This document shows positions 11,791-23,060 of a stretch of DNA of 64,000 nucleotides, piece after piece. The DNA is from Epiperipatus broadwayi (taxonomy: Eukaryota; Onychophora; Udeonychophora; Euonychophora; Peripatidae): the NCBI GenBank assembly GCA_028023455.1, contig JAQFVV010006293.1, forward strand, positions 2,243,844 to 2,307,843. Direction: 5' to 3'. Below the pieces are notes generated by a model. That model was not told the DNA's origin and did no database searches. It was given only the letters and a program-made list of their open reading frames with translations. The position numbers and the translations under genes are program-made. Each line of letters begins with the position of its first letter. Positions within the stretch are counted from its first letter, which is position 1.

Positions 11791-13190
11791 AACATACATA
11801 AGACATAGAAAGGTCTAACATTTATTCACAAAAGCAAAAATCTGGATTTGTATTCACAACATTGTTATCTAATTATTGTTTTAAAGTCTCAGATAACCAA
11901 ATCTATTTTTATGCAATTTATTGCCATTCTTTAAAAAATTAACTCTATTCATCATAATATTCATTAGTAACCCCCCCCCCTCCCAATTGAGCAAATAAAA
12001 AAAGTCACAAATTCGTTGGAAAAAAATCAAGACAATATTGCCTGCATTCTGTTGTTGCTATGGTTTCTGTGGTGTTCTTTTCAAATTTTAATTTAAAAAA
12101 AATTTTTTAATGATCTTTTTATTTTATTCTTTATCTTTTTTATAAGAATTTATAAAATTTTTGTTGATAATTTTTATTATGTATAAAAAAATCAATCAGT
12201 TTGTATCAGTATAATTCAAAAATTATATACTATATGATTATACCACTGTATAAAATATAATTATATTTACGTTCGAAAAGTAAATGGCATTGCATTTGAA
12301 AAAATGATGAATAAAAAGTTACAATTGTTTTGAAAAATTAATCATTTTCATATCTTAGCAACTTAATGTTGATTTCACAAATTAAATTATTTCTGCTTTG
12401 CTTTTTAATAGCATCATCGTTCAATACTTGATGTAAGCTTTCGTTAATTAAGATTGATTGGTATAACATAAAAAATAAAATTGTTTAAAAATTTAAATAT
12501 TTATCAAAGCATTTGCTTTTCTATTTAAATGGTTATCTGATACATGATTTTAGCATTTATCGCATGTATAGTTTATGATGTACTACCAAAGGCAAAAAAA
12601 AAAAATGTATCTAAAATGAGAATTGTGTTAATTATATTTTGTTCAGAAATTTATTGAAGGATTGAGAAAGAATTCTCTATTTTCAAGGAGTTATTTGTTT
12701 AATTAAATCTAATTATATCAATAGCAGATTTTAGTTTGTTAATATTAACTATTAATTTGTACAACACACTGCTTTTAAACTTACCTTAACAGGTAAATGA
12801 ATGCATATAATTATTTTAACAATTTATTTTCAACAATAATTGCAATAAAGTTACCGCTAAAAATAATGAAATTTGACTACTGTTGTTAACCGAATCTTTT
12901 GCTAGGATAGTCATAATTATGGCTGTTGGAAGTGCTCTAATATATCCTCAAGAATAATTCATATATATATATAAGTTAACTGTAAAAAAATATTTTTATT
13001 ACTCATTTAGGTAATCTATATAGAAATAATTCTAGAATTGAGCTATACATTTTCTACATTATGAAAAAAATATTCAAATGAAGTGTCACTGCAGAATGCT
13101 TCAATCTGTTTTTTGTTTTTTTTTAATTTCCTTCATTTTTATTTGGGCATTTGATTAATTAGATTATGTTAGGCGAACGTACATTTACCA
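11791..13190. other. AT-rich spacer, nothing recognised
   Basis: There is a run of ten C residues at 11971-11980, unusual in this AT-rich context, and a short TA run near 12960-12973. No coding signal is visible. Confidence 0.45.
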
Positions 13191-13221
13191 TATATTTTTA
13201 TGGTACAATAAGAGAGAGATA

Positions 13222-13527
13222 TTGAAAAAGATAAAAAGATTTTTATATGTTTTGTGGATTTGGAAAAAAGCATTTGATAGAGTAATCTCGAATAAATTTA
13301 TGACCATCTTAAAAAATAAAGGAGTATTTTGGAAAGAGAGAAGATTGATTTGGAATATTTATATTGGGCAAAAGACAATAATTAGATTGGAGAATAATGA
13401 GACTAATGAAATAAATATAAAAAGAGGATTTAGACAAGGATACAATATATCACCTGTTCTTTTTAATATTTATTTAGACATGTTAAATAATTATTTAGAC
13501 TGTGGAAAAGCAAATATTGGAGCCTAG
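13222..13527 (+). pseudogene. LINE reverse transcriptase, motif A to motif B fragment
   Basis: The 101-residue open piece carries KAFDRV (16-21), a RRLIWNIYIGQ block (40-50) and motif B RQGYNISPVLFNIYL (71-85). The motif A Asp is missing from this frame. It appears in the neighbouring frame as CFVDLEK, just before a run of six A residues (13265-13270), so one inserted A explains the break. The piece ends at a TAG shortly before motif C, which sits in yet another frame (13545-13622, reading DFVDDMALTGEDEK). Confidence 0.8.
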
Positions 13528-13544
13528 AATAATAAAATGTATAA

Positions 13545-13622
13545 GATTTTGTGGATGATATGGCTCTTACAGGTGAGGATGAAAAGTGTCTTCAGAATAT
13601 TTTGAATAAATTGGAAGAATGA
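13545..13622 (+). pseudogene. LINE reverse transcriptase motif C segment with both Asp retained
   Basis: Reading from 13545 gives DFVDDMALTGEDEKCLQNIL before a TGA at 13620. FVDD at 13548-13559 is the catalytic motif C of the palm domain. It bridges the two longer open pieces on either side and fixes their order. Confidence 0.75.
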
Positions 13623-13662
13623 TATATGGAATGAAGATTAATGTTGAGAGAATATCAAGTGT

Positions 13663-14166
13663 TTGCAGATAAGGGGGAATGCAAAGAGACTGCAAGTTGA
13701 AATCCATGATAATATAGTCCAGCAGATAATGGGATTTAGGTATTTAAGTAATTGGTTAAATGAGGAGAAAAGAAATAGAATTGAGAAAATATTTTGTGGA
13801 CCTCTGAAAAGAGAATTAAGGAAAAGACTGATTAAATTCTATGTGTGGAATGTACTATTATATTGTTGTGAATGTAAAATTAGGAATAGCTTGGAACTCT
13901 TTGAGATGCAGTTATGGAGAAGAATGGAAAAAATCAGTTTGCTGAATAAACTAATAAATGAAGTTTTGAAAAAAGTAAATGAAAAGAGAAGATTGGTTGA
14001 GGTAATCAGAGATAGAAAGAGAAGCTGGATTGGATATATATTAAGAAGAAAGTATAGTTTAATGAAAGCTGTATTGAAGGGAATAGTGAGTGGAAATAAG
14101 AAGAAAGAATGGAAAAGATTGACATTTCTGAATTATATAAAAGATGGGAAAAATTATGTGGAGTAA
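13663..14166 (+). pseudogene. LINE reverse transcriptase C-terminal fragment (167 aa)
   Basis: Residues 25-32 read FRYLSNWL (pattern FKYLGSWI). CGPLKRELRKRLIKFYVWNV leads into VLLYCCECKI (64-73), where the usual YGCETW is degraded. FEMQLWRRMEKIS and RDRKRSWIGYILRR (residues 116-129) match the C-terminal region of this LINE type. Between residues about 40 and 46 the SRI...AKEAF block normally present is missing, indicating a deletion. The C-terminal WRN-type tail continues in another frame after 14166. Confidence 0.8.
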
Positions 14167-14244
14167 TTGAGTGGAGAAATGAATGATTTGGTAATGTGAC
14201 TGCTCTCTGAATCTGTCCATGGGACAGAATACTATTGATTCATT

Positions 14245-15880
14245 GATTATAATGTGCATGTTTTTAAAATAAGAATTTGATCACAAGTTTATTTTTTTAT
14301 GAAATGATCTTGGGATTGACTAGTTACTATTGCTTTTCAAGAAAATTTAAAATTATGAGATAAATTAAAACATATAAAACATAGAGCAAATAAATTGATG
14401 AATTATGTAAGGTGCTCATTGAAAAATATTTTATATGATTTAAGATGGTCCTAGATTGGCAGATTCAAGGGGCTTGAATATCAGATGACTTACTGTGCAG
14501 TTAATCATATAATTAATACTATTATTATGAAAATGATAATATCCAGAGCAAATTATAGATAATTTATCTTTATTCATTATTTTTCTCAATCATGATATTT
14601 AATTTATCTTTATGTTTTGAATTTGCTTTTTAAATACATGCATTTTAATTTTTAAATGTCATTATTTTAATTTTTCTTAACAAATCTTTACAATTCTTTG
14701 CATTTTATATCAATTATTAATAGAAATTTATACTTTTTCTTGAGAAAAAAAAATTATACTTGTTACATCTTTGAATTTGATATTCATAGTCTTTTGTACA
14801 AAATTAATTTCTAAATACTTTCTGCTGACTTGGCTATTCAAAATTCCCTCATTATTTTATTTTTGTCTTCATGAAAAAATTTGTGAAATGGATAAAAATG
14901 TGTATATATCTTTTATTTATTTATTTTTATGTGATAATAAAACAATTGTTTCAATGAAGATGTCAAATTCTTTTAAGCACTATATAAAAGATAATAATAA
15001 TCTTACTAATATTTTTCTTTTTTATATATTTTTTATTGCAATATATATCATATCATTCAGCTACACATTGGTATTCTATGTTGATTGGGTTGATTGTAGA
15101 CCTCTTAGCTGAAAGAAAAGTATGAGCTTGCTTGGAAATACTCAGCTTAACAAATTTCCATTTCACTTTGAATTTAAAGCCATGTCTACTAAAGATATAT
15201 CAAGTTTATCTATTAACTGCTATACCATTAGTTTTTATGCAGATATGAATTTGATTATTTTATGGCAAAAGATTGAATATAGAAAGAATTTAATGATATC
15301 TTTTTTTGTCAAAATTGATTGCATTTTTTCTTCAGTTTTGATTTCTGAAATCATTAAGGATTGTATTTATTTATTTTTATAAATACTTCAAATTAAAAGT
15401 TATGAAATATAATAATTCAAAACATATTATAAAATTATGTGTTTCTTAGCTTCTTGTTTTTGTTACAATACTTAATTATTGTGTCACATATCTGAAATTA
15501 ATGAAATTGTCTGTACATCAATAGATCATTAATGTTTTCCTTTAGGAAATTGTATGTTGTGATTTCCAATGGTAAACAATTCTAAATTCTTGACAGTGAA
15601 CAAAAAATAAATCTGAAGGAAATCAGAGGCTTATGAAAATTTAGAATTTTGAAAAAATCAGAACAATAAAGTAATCAAACATTAGACTCATGTTTTTGAC
15701 TAATATTTCTAAAGAACCAAAGTATTCACTATATAATCATAGAGAATGGGGAGGTCATTCACTGAACATCATTTAAGCTTCTTTCTTTTTTACTTAAGAA
15801 AAAAAATTTTAATATTTAAACAACCTTCTATATAAGAGGAGCTCAAGTTCTTGCAAAGCTCATGCAATTAATAATAGAAA
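14245..15880. other. AT-rich spacer, nothing recognised
   Basis: Open pieces at 14771-15112 and 15122-15382 encode hydrophobic, low-complexity peptides with no motif and no homologous repeat in the window. I regard them as chance frames in AT-rich DNA. Confidence 0.45.
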
Positions 15881-15884
15881 CATT

Positions 15885-16985
15885 TTCAACCATTATCAGT
15901 GATTTTCAGGATGAAAGCCTCTCTAAGTTTAGTCTCGTTTCTTCAACCATAACTTCTATATTATTCCATAACATTTTCTTATTCATCTCACACTGAATCT
16001 CTTTTTAAATTATCTTGTGATCCATATACTGTCACCTTTTATAATATGTTTAGCTTTTTAATTATTTTTTTTCCAATGACATCACTGATACCTTTTGTAT
16101 TTTTATCTATGTATATCACTTTCAATCCTTTCTTGCTACATTATACATCTCCATACTTTTCTAAGTTGTCTGAAGTTTTTGTATTGCTTTTTTTTAAAGC
16201 TTTCAAATCTTGGATCCATATATAAAACTAGTAAAATAGATTTATTGAAAACCTTTTTCAAATACACATATACTTCTTTTTAATAATAAGTTGTTTTTAT
16301 CAAAAGCAAACCATCCAAGTTTAATTAATATATTTTCATATATAATAATAAAGTGATTAATGTTTTTGTAGTTATTAACTTCTTCCAATGTATTATTATA
16401 AACCTGCATTGTGTGTGTGTGCGTGGGTGTGAAAATTCATTAAACATTATTTTAGGCTTTTTTTTTTTTTGTAGCATTTACCTTTTATTTTTTTACTTTC
16501 ACAACTTTTATATTTCTGGGGTTTTGAGACATTACTTGCAAAACTATTACGTTATCTGCAAAATTTACATTACTTAAGTAATTTTCTTTTTATATATATA
16601 TTTCCTTAGCTTTCCATTTTAGTGCAAAAAATACTTTCCACGTAACTGCTGTAAAAAATTATAAATATATGAATCAACCAATCAAACATTCTTACCAATG
16701 TTAATTTAGGTATTGCTGTTGCATTTTAATAAGTTTTTTTTTTTTTAATTTGATATTATTTTTGATTTATACCTTGTTCCAAAGCTTTACTAGTGCAGAG
16801 ATGGTTATAGAATCAAATGCATTTTTATAATCTATATATCCAATGCAAAATGATGACTTATATATTCATTGCATCTTCCAATAATTGCTAAAACATTTTT
16901 TTTTTTAATGTGATCTGTTATTTGAAATCTAACTTGATTTGATTTTAAAAGAGTTTGGATTATTAATGAAGAGATAAAATATTTA
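15885..16985 (-). mobile_element. RTE-type LINE relic (copy 2), heavily decayed
   Basis: The plus-strand text parallels copy 1 at 2880-4000. Examples are aagcctctctaagttt (copy 1 aggtctctccaagttc), the aagttgtctgaagt block, the tttatcaaaagcaaaccatcc block (copy 1 tatcaaaagcactccaacc), and atgcatttttataatctata near 16820. Read on the minus strand these are the RT thumb, palm and tail. Long T runs (16459-16470, 16735-16746) and microsatellite-like GT (16412-16422) interrupt it. No open piece longer than a few dozen codons survives in the coding strand. The copy is more diverged than copy 1, so it is either older or faster decaying. Confidence 0.7.
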
Positions 16986-19306
16986 CTCTGGATATTCAAA
17001 AAAATTATGTAACTAGAGATTTTAAATTAATAGTAATTTTAGTTACGTGTACTCTTATGATTGTAAATGATTATTTCTTTTGTAAGAAATTTTAATTGAT
17101 TATCAAAACATCTAATAAAAATTGAAAATAATAATTAATAAAGTTATATATTTATATCCAGTTTAAAATGTTAGAATTCAATTATATTAAAATCTCGGTT
17201 CTTTATTTTTCAGAATGTTGGAAACAAAAATACCATATATTGAATAGTCATTAATTATGTATAAGAATAATTTATATATCAAACAACAGTTTTTTTTTTT
17301 TTTTATAATTTAGTAATTATTCATCAAAATATATGTAAAGTAAATCTTAACTATTAGCTCTAAATATAAATCAGACTTTATGATTTGAAATCTTTCATAT
17401 TCATTATTTGCTAAATGTATCCATATGTGTATATATTATATTTGTATGGAATATTTAAAAAATCAGGATTAATATTAAGAACAGGGATTATTGATACACA
17501 GATTGCAAACTTTTATATCTAGGTTCATAACAATCTTGATTTCAATTTTATCAATAATGAAAGTAAGCAAAAGAATCTTCCAAATTATAATCAAGCATTT
17601 ATATATCTTATGAAAATTTTAAAATCCTATTTGTCAAAAAAAATCTTTGATATCTGTTTCATGCAAATTTTATGAGTCAATTTCCTGGTATCAGTTTTCA
17701 AGACTCAGAACATTTTATGGATTACTCATAAAAGATATGATATGACATAATGTTTTACTTATCAATGCTTCATTTTTATCTGGGCAATATTATCACAACT
17801 TTGAGTAAACAATCATCATCTTTTGTATTTAATAAAATAAGTAGTGTAACAATATCAAGAATAAAATATAAAAAAGTAGGATAACAATGAAACTATTAAA
17901 TATACAAATGCAATGAAATGATTGCAAAGAATTGAATCTCAAAACAGAATTCCTATGATCCTTTATTATGAACTCTGACAGTTGACAATAGAGTATTAAA
18001 TATTGTTTTAATCCAAAGAAAGAATCAAGAGAAAATATTTCTGTAGCTCATATCAAGTTAAAAATAAATAAAAAATTATCTACATGAAAAATTTTTGCAT
18101 TAGGACTGTGCTTGTCTTTAATATTTTCATTGAATACTTTAATAAGTTCTGGGAACATTGATTAACCACTTGTAATATAATGCAAAATCATGCTTTAGAA
18201 TAGAGTATAAAAAACGAATTATATTTTGAAAATGTATTATTTGGCACAATTTCTACAAAAGCTTTCCTCATTAACTGTTTTAAATTAAATCTGAATCTTA
18301 TGTACGAATTGTATAATAAGATATGGTACATATTTTTCAAACCTTTTTATACTTTTTATCCTAATGGCACTTCATATTTCACATACAAATAATTAATGTT
18401 AAACAATTTCTCAAGAAAAACATTAAAATTTATATAATGCCATAGCAATTGTTCACACTCTTTGAACCATGTGGCTTGCTCACTGCTCTATAATTTTTGA
18501 TTAAAAAAAAAATGTTTTAAAAAAATAATAATAAAGAGTGATATAATATATAATTATATGCTCTAAAATATTTACCTAGAAGTACTATGAGCAAAATTTG
18601 GCAGAACAATATTTTTCTTAGTTGTACATTATTTTAAAATGATACAAATTATACATTCATCTACATAAAACTGAATCATTGTCGTCTACCTTCATTTTGT
18701 AAGCTATGTATCATATGTCATGTAATTTTTTGTCCTCCTGTACATATATTAAAACTTGTGTATAATTTGCAATTGATGAAGTTTATTTTAAAAAAAGTTT
18801 TAAAAAAAAGTTAACATTTGAACAAAATGTCTTTGATTTTGGAAGAAATAAAGCAGGCTCTTATTTTATTAGACATAATTTTAAGACAATAATTTTATTT
18901 ATAACAAAAAAATGTAGGGCTGTCTTCTATCAGATTTTTTTTGTGTGTGTTCACTTGAGTGTGTTCTATTCATTTGTCTATATTTTGTTGTAGTTGATTT
19001 ACTTTTATATCAAAAAAAAAAAAATGTTAATTTGCCCTATTAGCACATTTTTCATAATTATAACAGTTAGAGTCTTTAAATTATTAAAAAAATAACTAAG
19101 GTAACGATTAATTCAGAATCCTCCTTCATTAATAATCATGGTCACATTATACTTAAATCATATCAACCCAGATTAAGTGTGACTTTTATCCTCTAGCTAG
19201 GAATAGCTAGATATCCATTTATTAACCAAAGTTAATATGATAACAAACAGTTAAATTTTTTAACTATAAGGATCTACAACTAATAATAAATGATAATTTT
19301 TTTATC
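16986..19306. other. AT-rich spacer, nothing recognised
   Basis: I found no repeat, RNA gene or coding signal here. Only A/T homopolymers (for example T16 near 17289-17304) and short TA runs are visible. Confidence 0.45.
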
Positions 19307-19494
19307 AAACAATTATAGTACTTTGTATATAAACCATCCTACCCTAACAACCATCATCCAAACCAGTCTAGTCAATGCCTAGTCAAGCATTGGTGGCTCT
19401 AGTGGTTAGCATAGTTGCCTTCCAAGCAGCTGGCCCGGGTTCGTTTCCCGGTCAACACATTTGACATATAAATAAAAAAACAATTATAGTACTT
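19307..19494 (+). mobile_element. Retroposed tRNA-Gly(UCC)-like sequence with 17-bp target-site duplication
   Basis: The 17-base word AAACAATTATAGTACTT occurs exactly at 19307-19323 and 19478-19494. It brackets a 154-bp insert that ends in an A-rich tail (ataaataaaa). The insert contains a tRNA-Gly-like sequence (19387-19459) preceded by a 63-bp leader. Direct flanking repeats plus a 3' A-rich tail are the classic signature of L1/RTE-assisted retroposition. The 5' leader is unusual, because a pol III transcript of a tRNA gene would begin close to the tRNA. Either the transcript started upstream, or this is a composite SINE with an unrelated head. Confidence 0.75.
19387..19459 (+). tRNA. tRNA-Gly(UCC)-like pseudogene inside the retroposed insert
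   Basis: The sequence aligns from memory with animal tRNA-Gly-UCC. The anticodon loop CTTCCAA has TCC at 19421-19423, the anticodon stem is intact, and the T stem CCGGG/CCCGG is intact. Defects are clear: the acceptor stem has two mismatches and a G-T pair, the A box TGGCTCTAGTGG carries one extra base, and the B box reads GGTTCGTTTCC instead of GGTTCGANTCC. It is therefore probably not a functional tRNA gene. Confidence 0.75.
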
Positions 19495-20954
19495 GAAAAA
19501 GGTTCACACAAAAACAATGCAGAGAATATATTCAATAAAGAGAAAATAAATAAGGATACTAATCCTAAATGAAATAAAAATATTTTTAATGGCTTAATGT
19601 GTTATTACATTAAAGAGCTGAAACCTTTAATGCATAAATTAGCTATTACATCTAATATCTCATGTCAAAAAAGAACTTTTGGATGAGCATTCCAAAACTC
19701 TTAATTTATATATCTAATATGTAATTATCATTGGTAAGTTTTAAAAATTATTGCTTTAAATTTATTGTTTTCGTTTTCTTCTATAAAAGTTCAAAAATAC
19801 TGGATTATATAAAGTTTATGACAAATTATCTGATTAACTGCTTTAGAAAAATCTGCATTCTATACTATGATGATGCTGTTATAATTTAATCAGTTGTATT
19901 AGAGTTAAACATTGTAGAAATCTATGATAAAAAGTAGTTTGTTTATATATAGAATATTTTATAATAATATTATAGTGTTTTACTTTTTAAAAATAATAAA
20001 AATGATTTTTTAAAAAAGATTGGGATTATATTTAATGAAATATAGTTTGTTCAATTTTTCCTTATAATCCATAACTATGTTTTATTAGTTACTTTCTATT
20101 ATTGTTGCTCCTATTATAATTACAAATTGTATTCTCTTAAGTATCTATTTTTAGAGAATGTCCAACTTTTTTTTTGTTGTTGTTGTTATCATGCAAAGCT
20201 AAAACTGAAATAGTCCAGTCTTGTGATATATGAGATCTTTAGTAATGTTAGAAAGAAGGAGATATTCTGCCTCATCAAATTCTCAGATTACGTTTTCAGA
20301 CTTGAATGTATTTGTTGGAAATTTAAAACTGGAAAAGCAGATCTATTCCTTTTTTCTCTTTTTGTTAAATCTATTTAGCATCAGTTGGTAGATTAGAGTT
20401 TTTTAAAAAAAGAAAAAAAATTCAAAATTAAATTTAGCCTTTTTTGCACGGACATCATTATGTTTATATACTTTCACAAACAGCAACTGTAATGCAGATC
20501 TTTAATTAGCATTGCTCATATATGTACATTGTTGTAATGATTTAAGTATTGATTCTTAAATTGCATTAAAAAAATGAAAAAGAATGTCATAAACCACCTG
20601 TGATATTACTTAATGTTGAGTTTTTGTTTTAGTAATTTTTTTATTCACAAATCTTTTTTAAAAAATAATGTATCTATACAAAATGACGTTATTTTAAATG
20701 AAAATGTTAATTGCATTTTTAATATAAGTGTCTGGGTTGCCTTATTACTAAATGATTAGGTGTCATAGCAAAGAAGTAGTACTTTTATATTGAATGATGA
20801 TGAGGAATATTTTAACATAAATATTCATTTATGTAATACATGTAATTTAATAAGGTGCTGAAACTTGTTTCCCAAATGATATCAGAATGAGATACACTGT
20901 AACTTGTCTTTGATCCAAATTATATGCCAACGGTACTAGCTACAAGATATATAT
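19495..20954. other. AT-rich spacer, nothing recognised
   Basis: No coding or repeat signal was found apart from homopolymers and a GTT trinucleotide run near 20175-20187. Confidence 0.45.
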
Positions 20955-21250
20955 ATATAATATAAACAAAGGAATGAATATTTCCATGTAATGACTAAAG
21001 AAATATGTTTTAGCAACAGTGTTGCTAGGTAACTGTGAATTATTTTTGGTAGCCCTTAACCTAAACTGTTTACTCTAATAACTCCTAGCTTTTTTTTTCT
21101 TGAGTTTAAACTCAAGACAAGAAAGTTATTTTGGGCAAACTTAAGACAAAAAAATGTATTGTGGGCTATTCAACAGAATACCCTTGATAATATACTTTTT
21201 TAATTATTACATAGAAATATCCCCATTCATTCCTTTGTTTATAATTTAAC
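20955..21250. mobile_element. MITE-like foldback element with about 35-bp terminal inverted repeats
   Basis: The left arm at 20961-20993 (tataaacaaaggaatgaat then atttccatgtaat) is the reverse complement of the right arm at 21206-21243, allowing a 4-5 base insertion (tcccc) in the right arm. The element is about 295 bp and has no coding capacity. A perfect 20-bp palindrome (21098-21117, core GAGTTTAAACTC) lies almost exactly at its centre. The TSD is hidden in flanking TA-rich sequence, so a TA-target superfamily is possible but unproven. Confidence 0.7.
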
Positions 21251-21659
21251 ATATATATTTAAGTCTATATATATATATATTCTTTTATTTAATTCCATTT
21301 CTCAAAACTATTATTAACTCTTTTATCATATTTTTCCCTCTCATTATATGCATATTTATAATCCACAATTTTTTAATTTATTGTTTGCTATTTATAAAAC
21401 TACTTACTGCAATAAAAAAAATTCAACAATTTCTATCCCACATTTATACATATTGAAGGATGAAAATAAATCTATTTTCTTATTCTTTTTTCTTTTGTCT
21501 ATAAGCTTTTCACTTGAAATTAAACAATAATTTGCTATTTTTATCTGCTGATAAATTCAAGATTGATGTTGTTGGCATAGTGTACTGGAATATTTTTTTT
21601 TACCACTTATTGTTTTTATAAAATTATTGTGTCTACTGCATGCTTATATATTAAACCCA
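21251..21659. other. AT-rich spacer beside the gypsy element
   Basis: TA-rich sequence with no gene. The open piece at 21348-21530 is low complexity and is rejected. Confidence 0.4.
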
Positions 21660-21849
21660 AACTACCTAGAAATGCATTGATAATATTTGTTCATTCGACA
21701 TATATATGTATTTACAATATATAAAGTTATTATATATTTGCCCGAAAACGTTGGTGAGGTATAGATCTAATCTTATTGCCAAGCAATTATAAGAAGAAAA
21801 GACTTCAGGTGCTCTTATAAGTTTGCCTACTACTTCCAGCTGTACCATA

Positions 21850-22150
21850 ATAGCTACCCTCTGTGACAGATTGCCACATCTGATTTATGTTTCAGTTCTA
21901 ATGTGAACTTGCTTCACTGTTCAGTCATATTGTGGGTGTGTATACTGCCATTCACTTTTTACAATTGTTATCTGATTTTACCGCCAAATGGACTGACTAT
22001 TAATGGCCAGATCCCCATCCATAATGTGAGCAATTAGATTTAGGGAGGATCATCACCTCTTGCTATTGGATATATGTTATCTATTTGTATATCCATTGCT
22101 CCATGGCAATATTTGCTTAATCTGATCAAACTAGGATGAAATCTGGATTA
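21850..22150 (-). repeat. Probable 3' LTR segment of gypsy copy A
   Basis: The minus-strand stretch corresponding to 21981-22012 (ATCTGGCCATTAATAGTCAG, then a TTTGGCGG end) closely matches 52418-52449 upstream of gag in copy B (ATCTGCCCTTAAATAGTCAG, then TTTGGAGG). A second shared word, TATCCAAT, precedes it in both. Because it lies 3' of integrase here and 5' of gag in copy B, it must be LTR sequence. The TTAAATAG-like word may be the LTR TATA region. Exact LTR ends and the TG/CA termini could not be fixed. Confidence 0.6.
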
Positions 22151-22389
22151 GCCCATTATTTGAAGGTACGGTCATATATAGTATTTCTGCTCCGTGACTA
22201 AAATTGGCCCTGGTGAATGTAGTCCTTCAGATGGTTTCATGAATGTCTTTGTCACTTTCTGACTTCATTAGAGTCAATGACTTCATCAACAGCTCCAGTG
22301 TCTTCATTTGTGGATCTGGAAACTTTTAATATTGACTTGTCACTGTTGGCCATTGGATGGTGATTCTTCACTGATGGTTAATGACTCTT

Positions 22390-23060
22390 CACTAGTGGCT
22401 GATGTTGTATAACTCAATCTTAGTTGATTTCTGTGTCTATGATGTTGTTATCCATCAGCTGTTTGAACCACTCCTGTTTGTGATCCTTTAATTTTGATCA
22501 CAGTTGTTGGAACTCAATTGGTGGTTCCACTATACATGCAACATAGAACTTGGATGCCTATTTATACCTTAATATTGCTATTTTTCAGTTTTTTCTTTAA
22601 TTGAATTAGACCTAAGAACTGACAGATTAGTCCTTAGGGCTCTGTTGACTATGCTTGGTGCAGAATGTTGTATTAAAAGCATTCTGGCAAAATTTATGTT
22701 CCAATTTGCATCAGTCTTTTTTAGCACCTCAGCCTAGTCATTGCTCTCAAGTTGGAATGCTATTATTGGTATAAAATTGTCTGAATACAGTTGATTTAAA
22801 AGTTGTGCCATTGTCTGAAACTATTTTACACATTCCATGGGTCGAAATTGCCTCCTAAGAATTTTGATAGCTGCTATAATACTTCTACTACCTGGAGCCA
22901 CTTGGAATATAAGTCAATGACTATTAAGTAAGATTTTGCCTTCCATGGGCCTGTATGGTTAATGTGAATTTTAATCCAGGGACCTTCAAATTCACACCAC
23001 TGGATTTTTTTTTTTTGCTAGCATGTTTTGGTTCATTTTACAATGCCAGTAGTGACTGAC
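22390..23060 (-). pseudogene. gypsy copy A integrase relic
   Basis: Minus-strand reading gives a degenerate zinc-binding region ending CKMNQNMLAKK, then GPWIKIHINHTGPWKAKSYL and VIDLYSKWLQV. This is the catalytic-core start of gypsy integrases. The first acidic residue of the DDE triad, expected in HID, is Asn (HIN). The second Asp is visible in SDNGTTFKS near 22800. A possible glutamate lies in a QAEVLKK-like piece near 22740. RALRTNLSVLR and HRHRNQLRLSY near 22625-22420 match the C-terminal domain. The frame breaks several times. Integrase would insert the cDNA into the genome, but this one cannot. Confidence 0.8.

Larger units (their letters stand above)
13195..14240 (+). mobile_element. 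Non-LTR retrotransposon (LINE) of a second type, 5'-truncated
   Basis: A plus-strand reverse transcriptase relic of a clade different from the RTE copies. From 5' to 3' it shows motif A (KIFICFVDLEK), motif B (RQGYNISPVLFNIYL), motif C (FVDD at 13548-13559), the FRYLSNWL block, a degenerate GCETW-type block (VLLYCCECKI), and the W-G-ILRR block near the C terminus. It ends with traces of a WRN tail near 14160-14240. The wording matches proteins often annotated as endonuclease-reverse transcriptase in arthropods and molluscs. I cannot settle jockey, CR1 or L1-like membership by eye. A one-base insertion in an A run, one missing block of about 20 codons and several frame changes inactivate it. 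Confidence 0.8.

Noticed and set aside
14771-15382. Two long hydrophobic plus-strand open pieces as membrane protein genes
   Set aside because: They are low complexity, F/I/Y-rich as expected from AT-rich DNA read in any frame, with no motif and no neighbouring coding signal.
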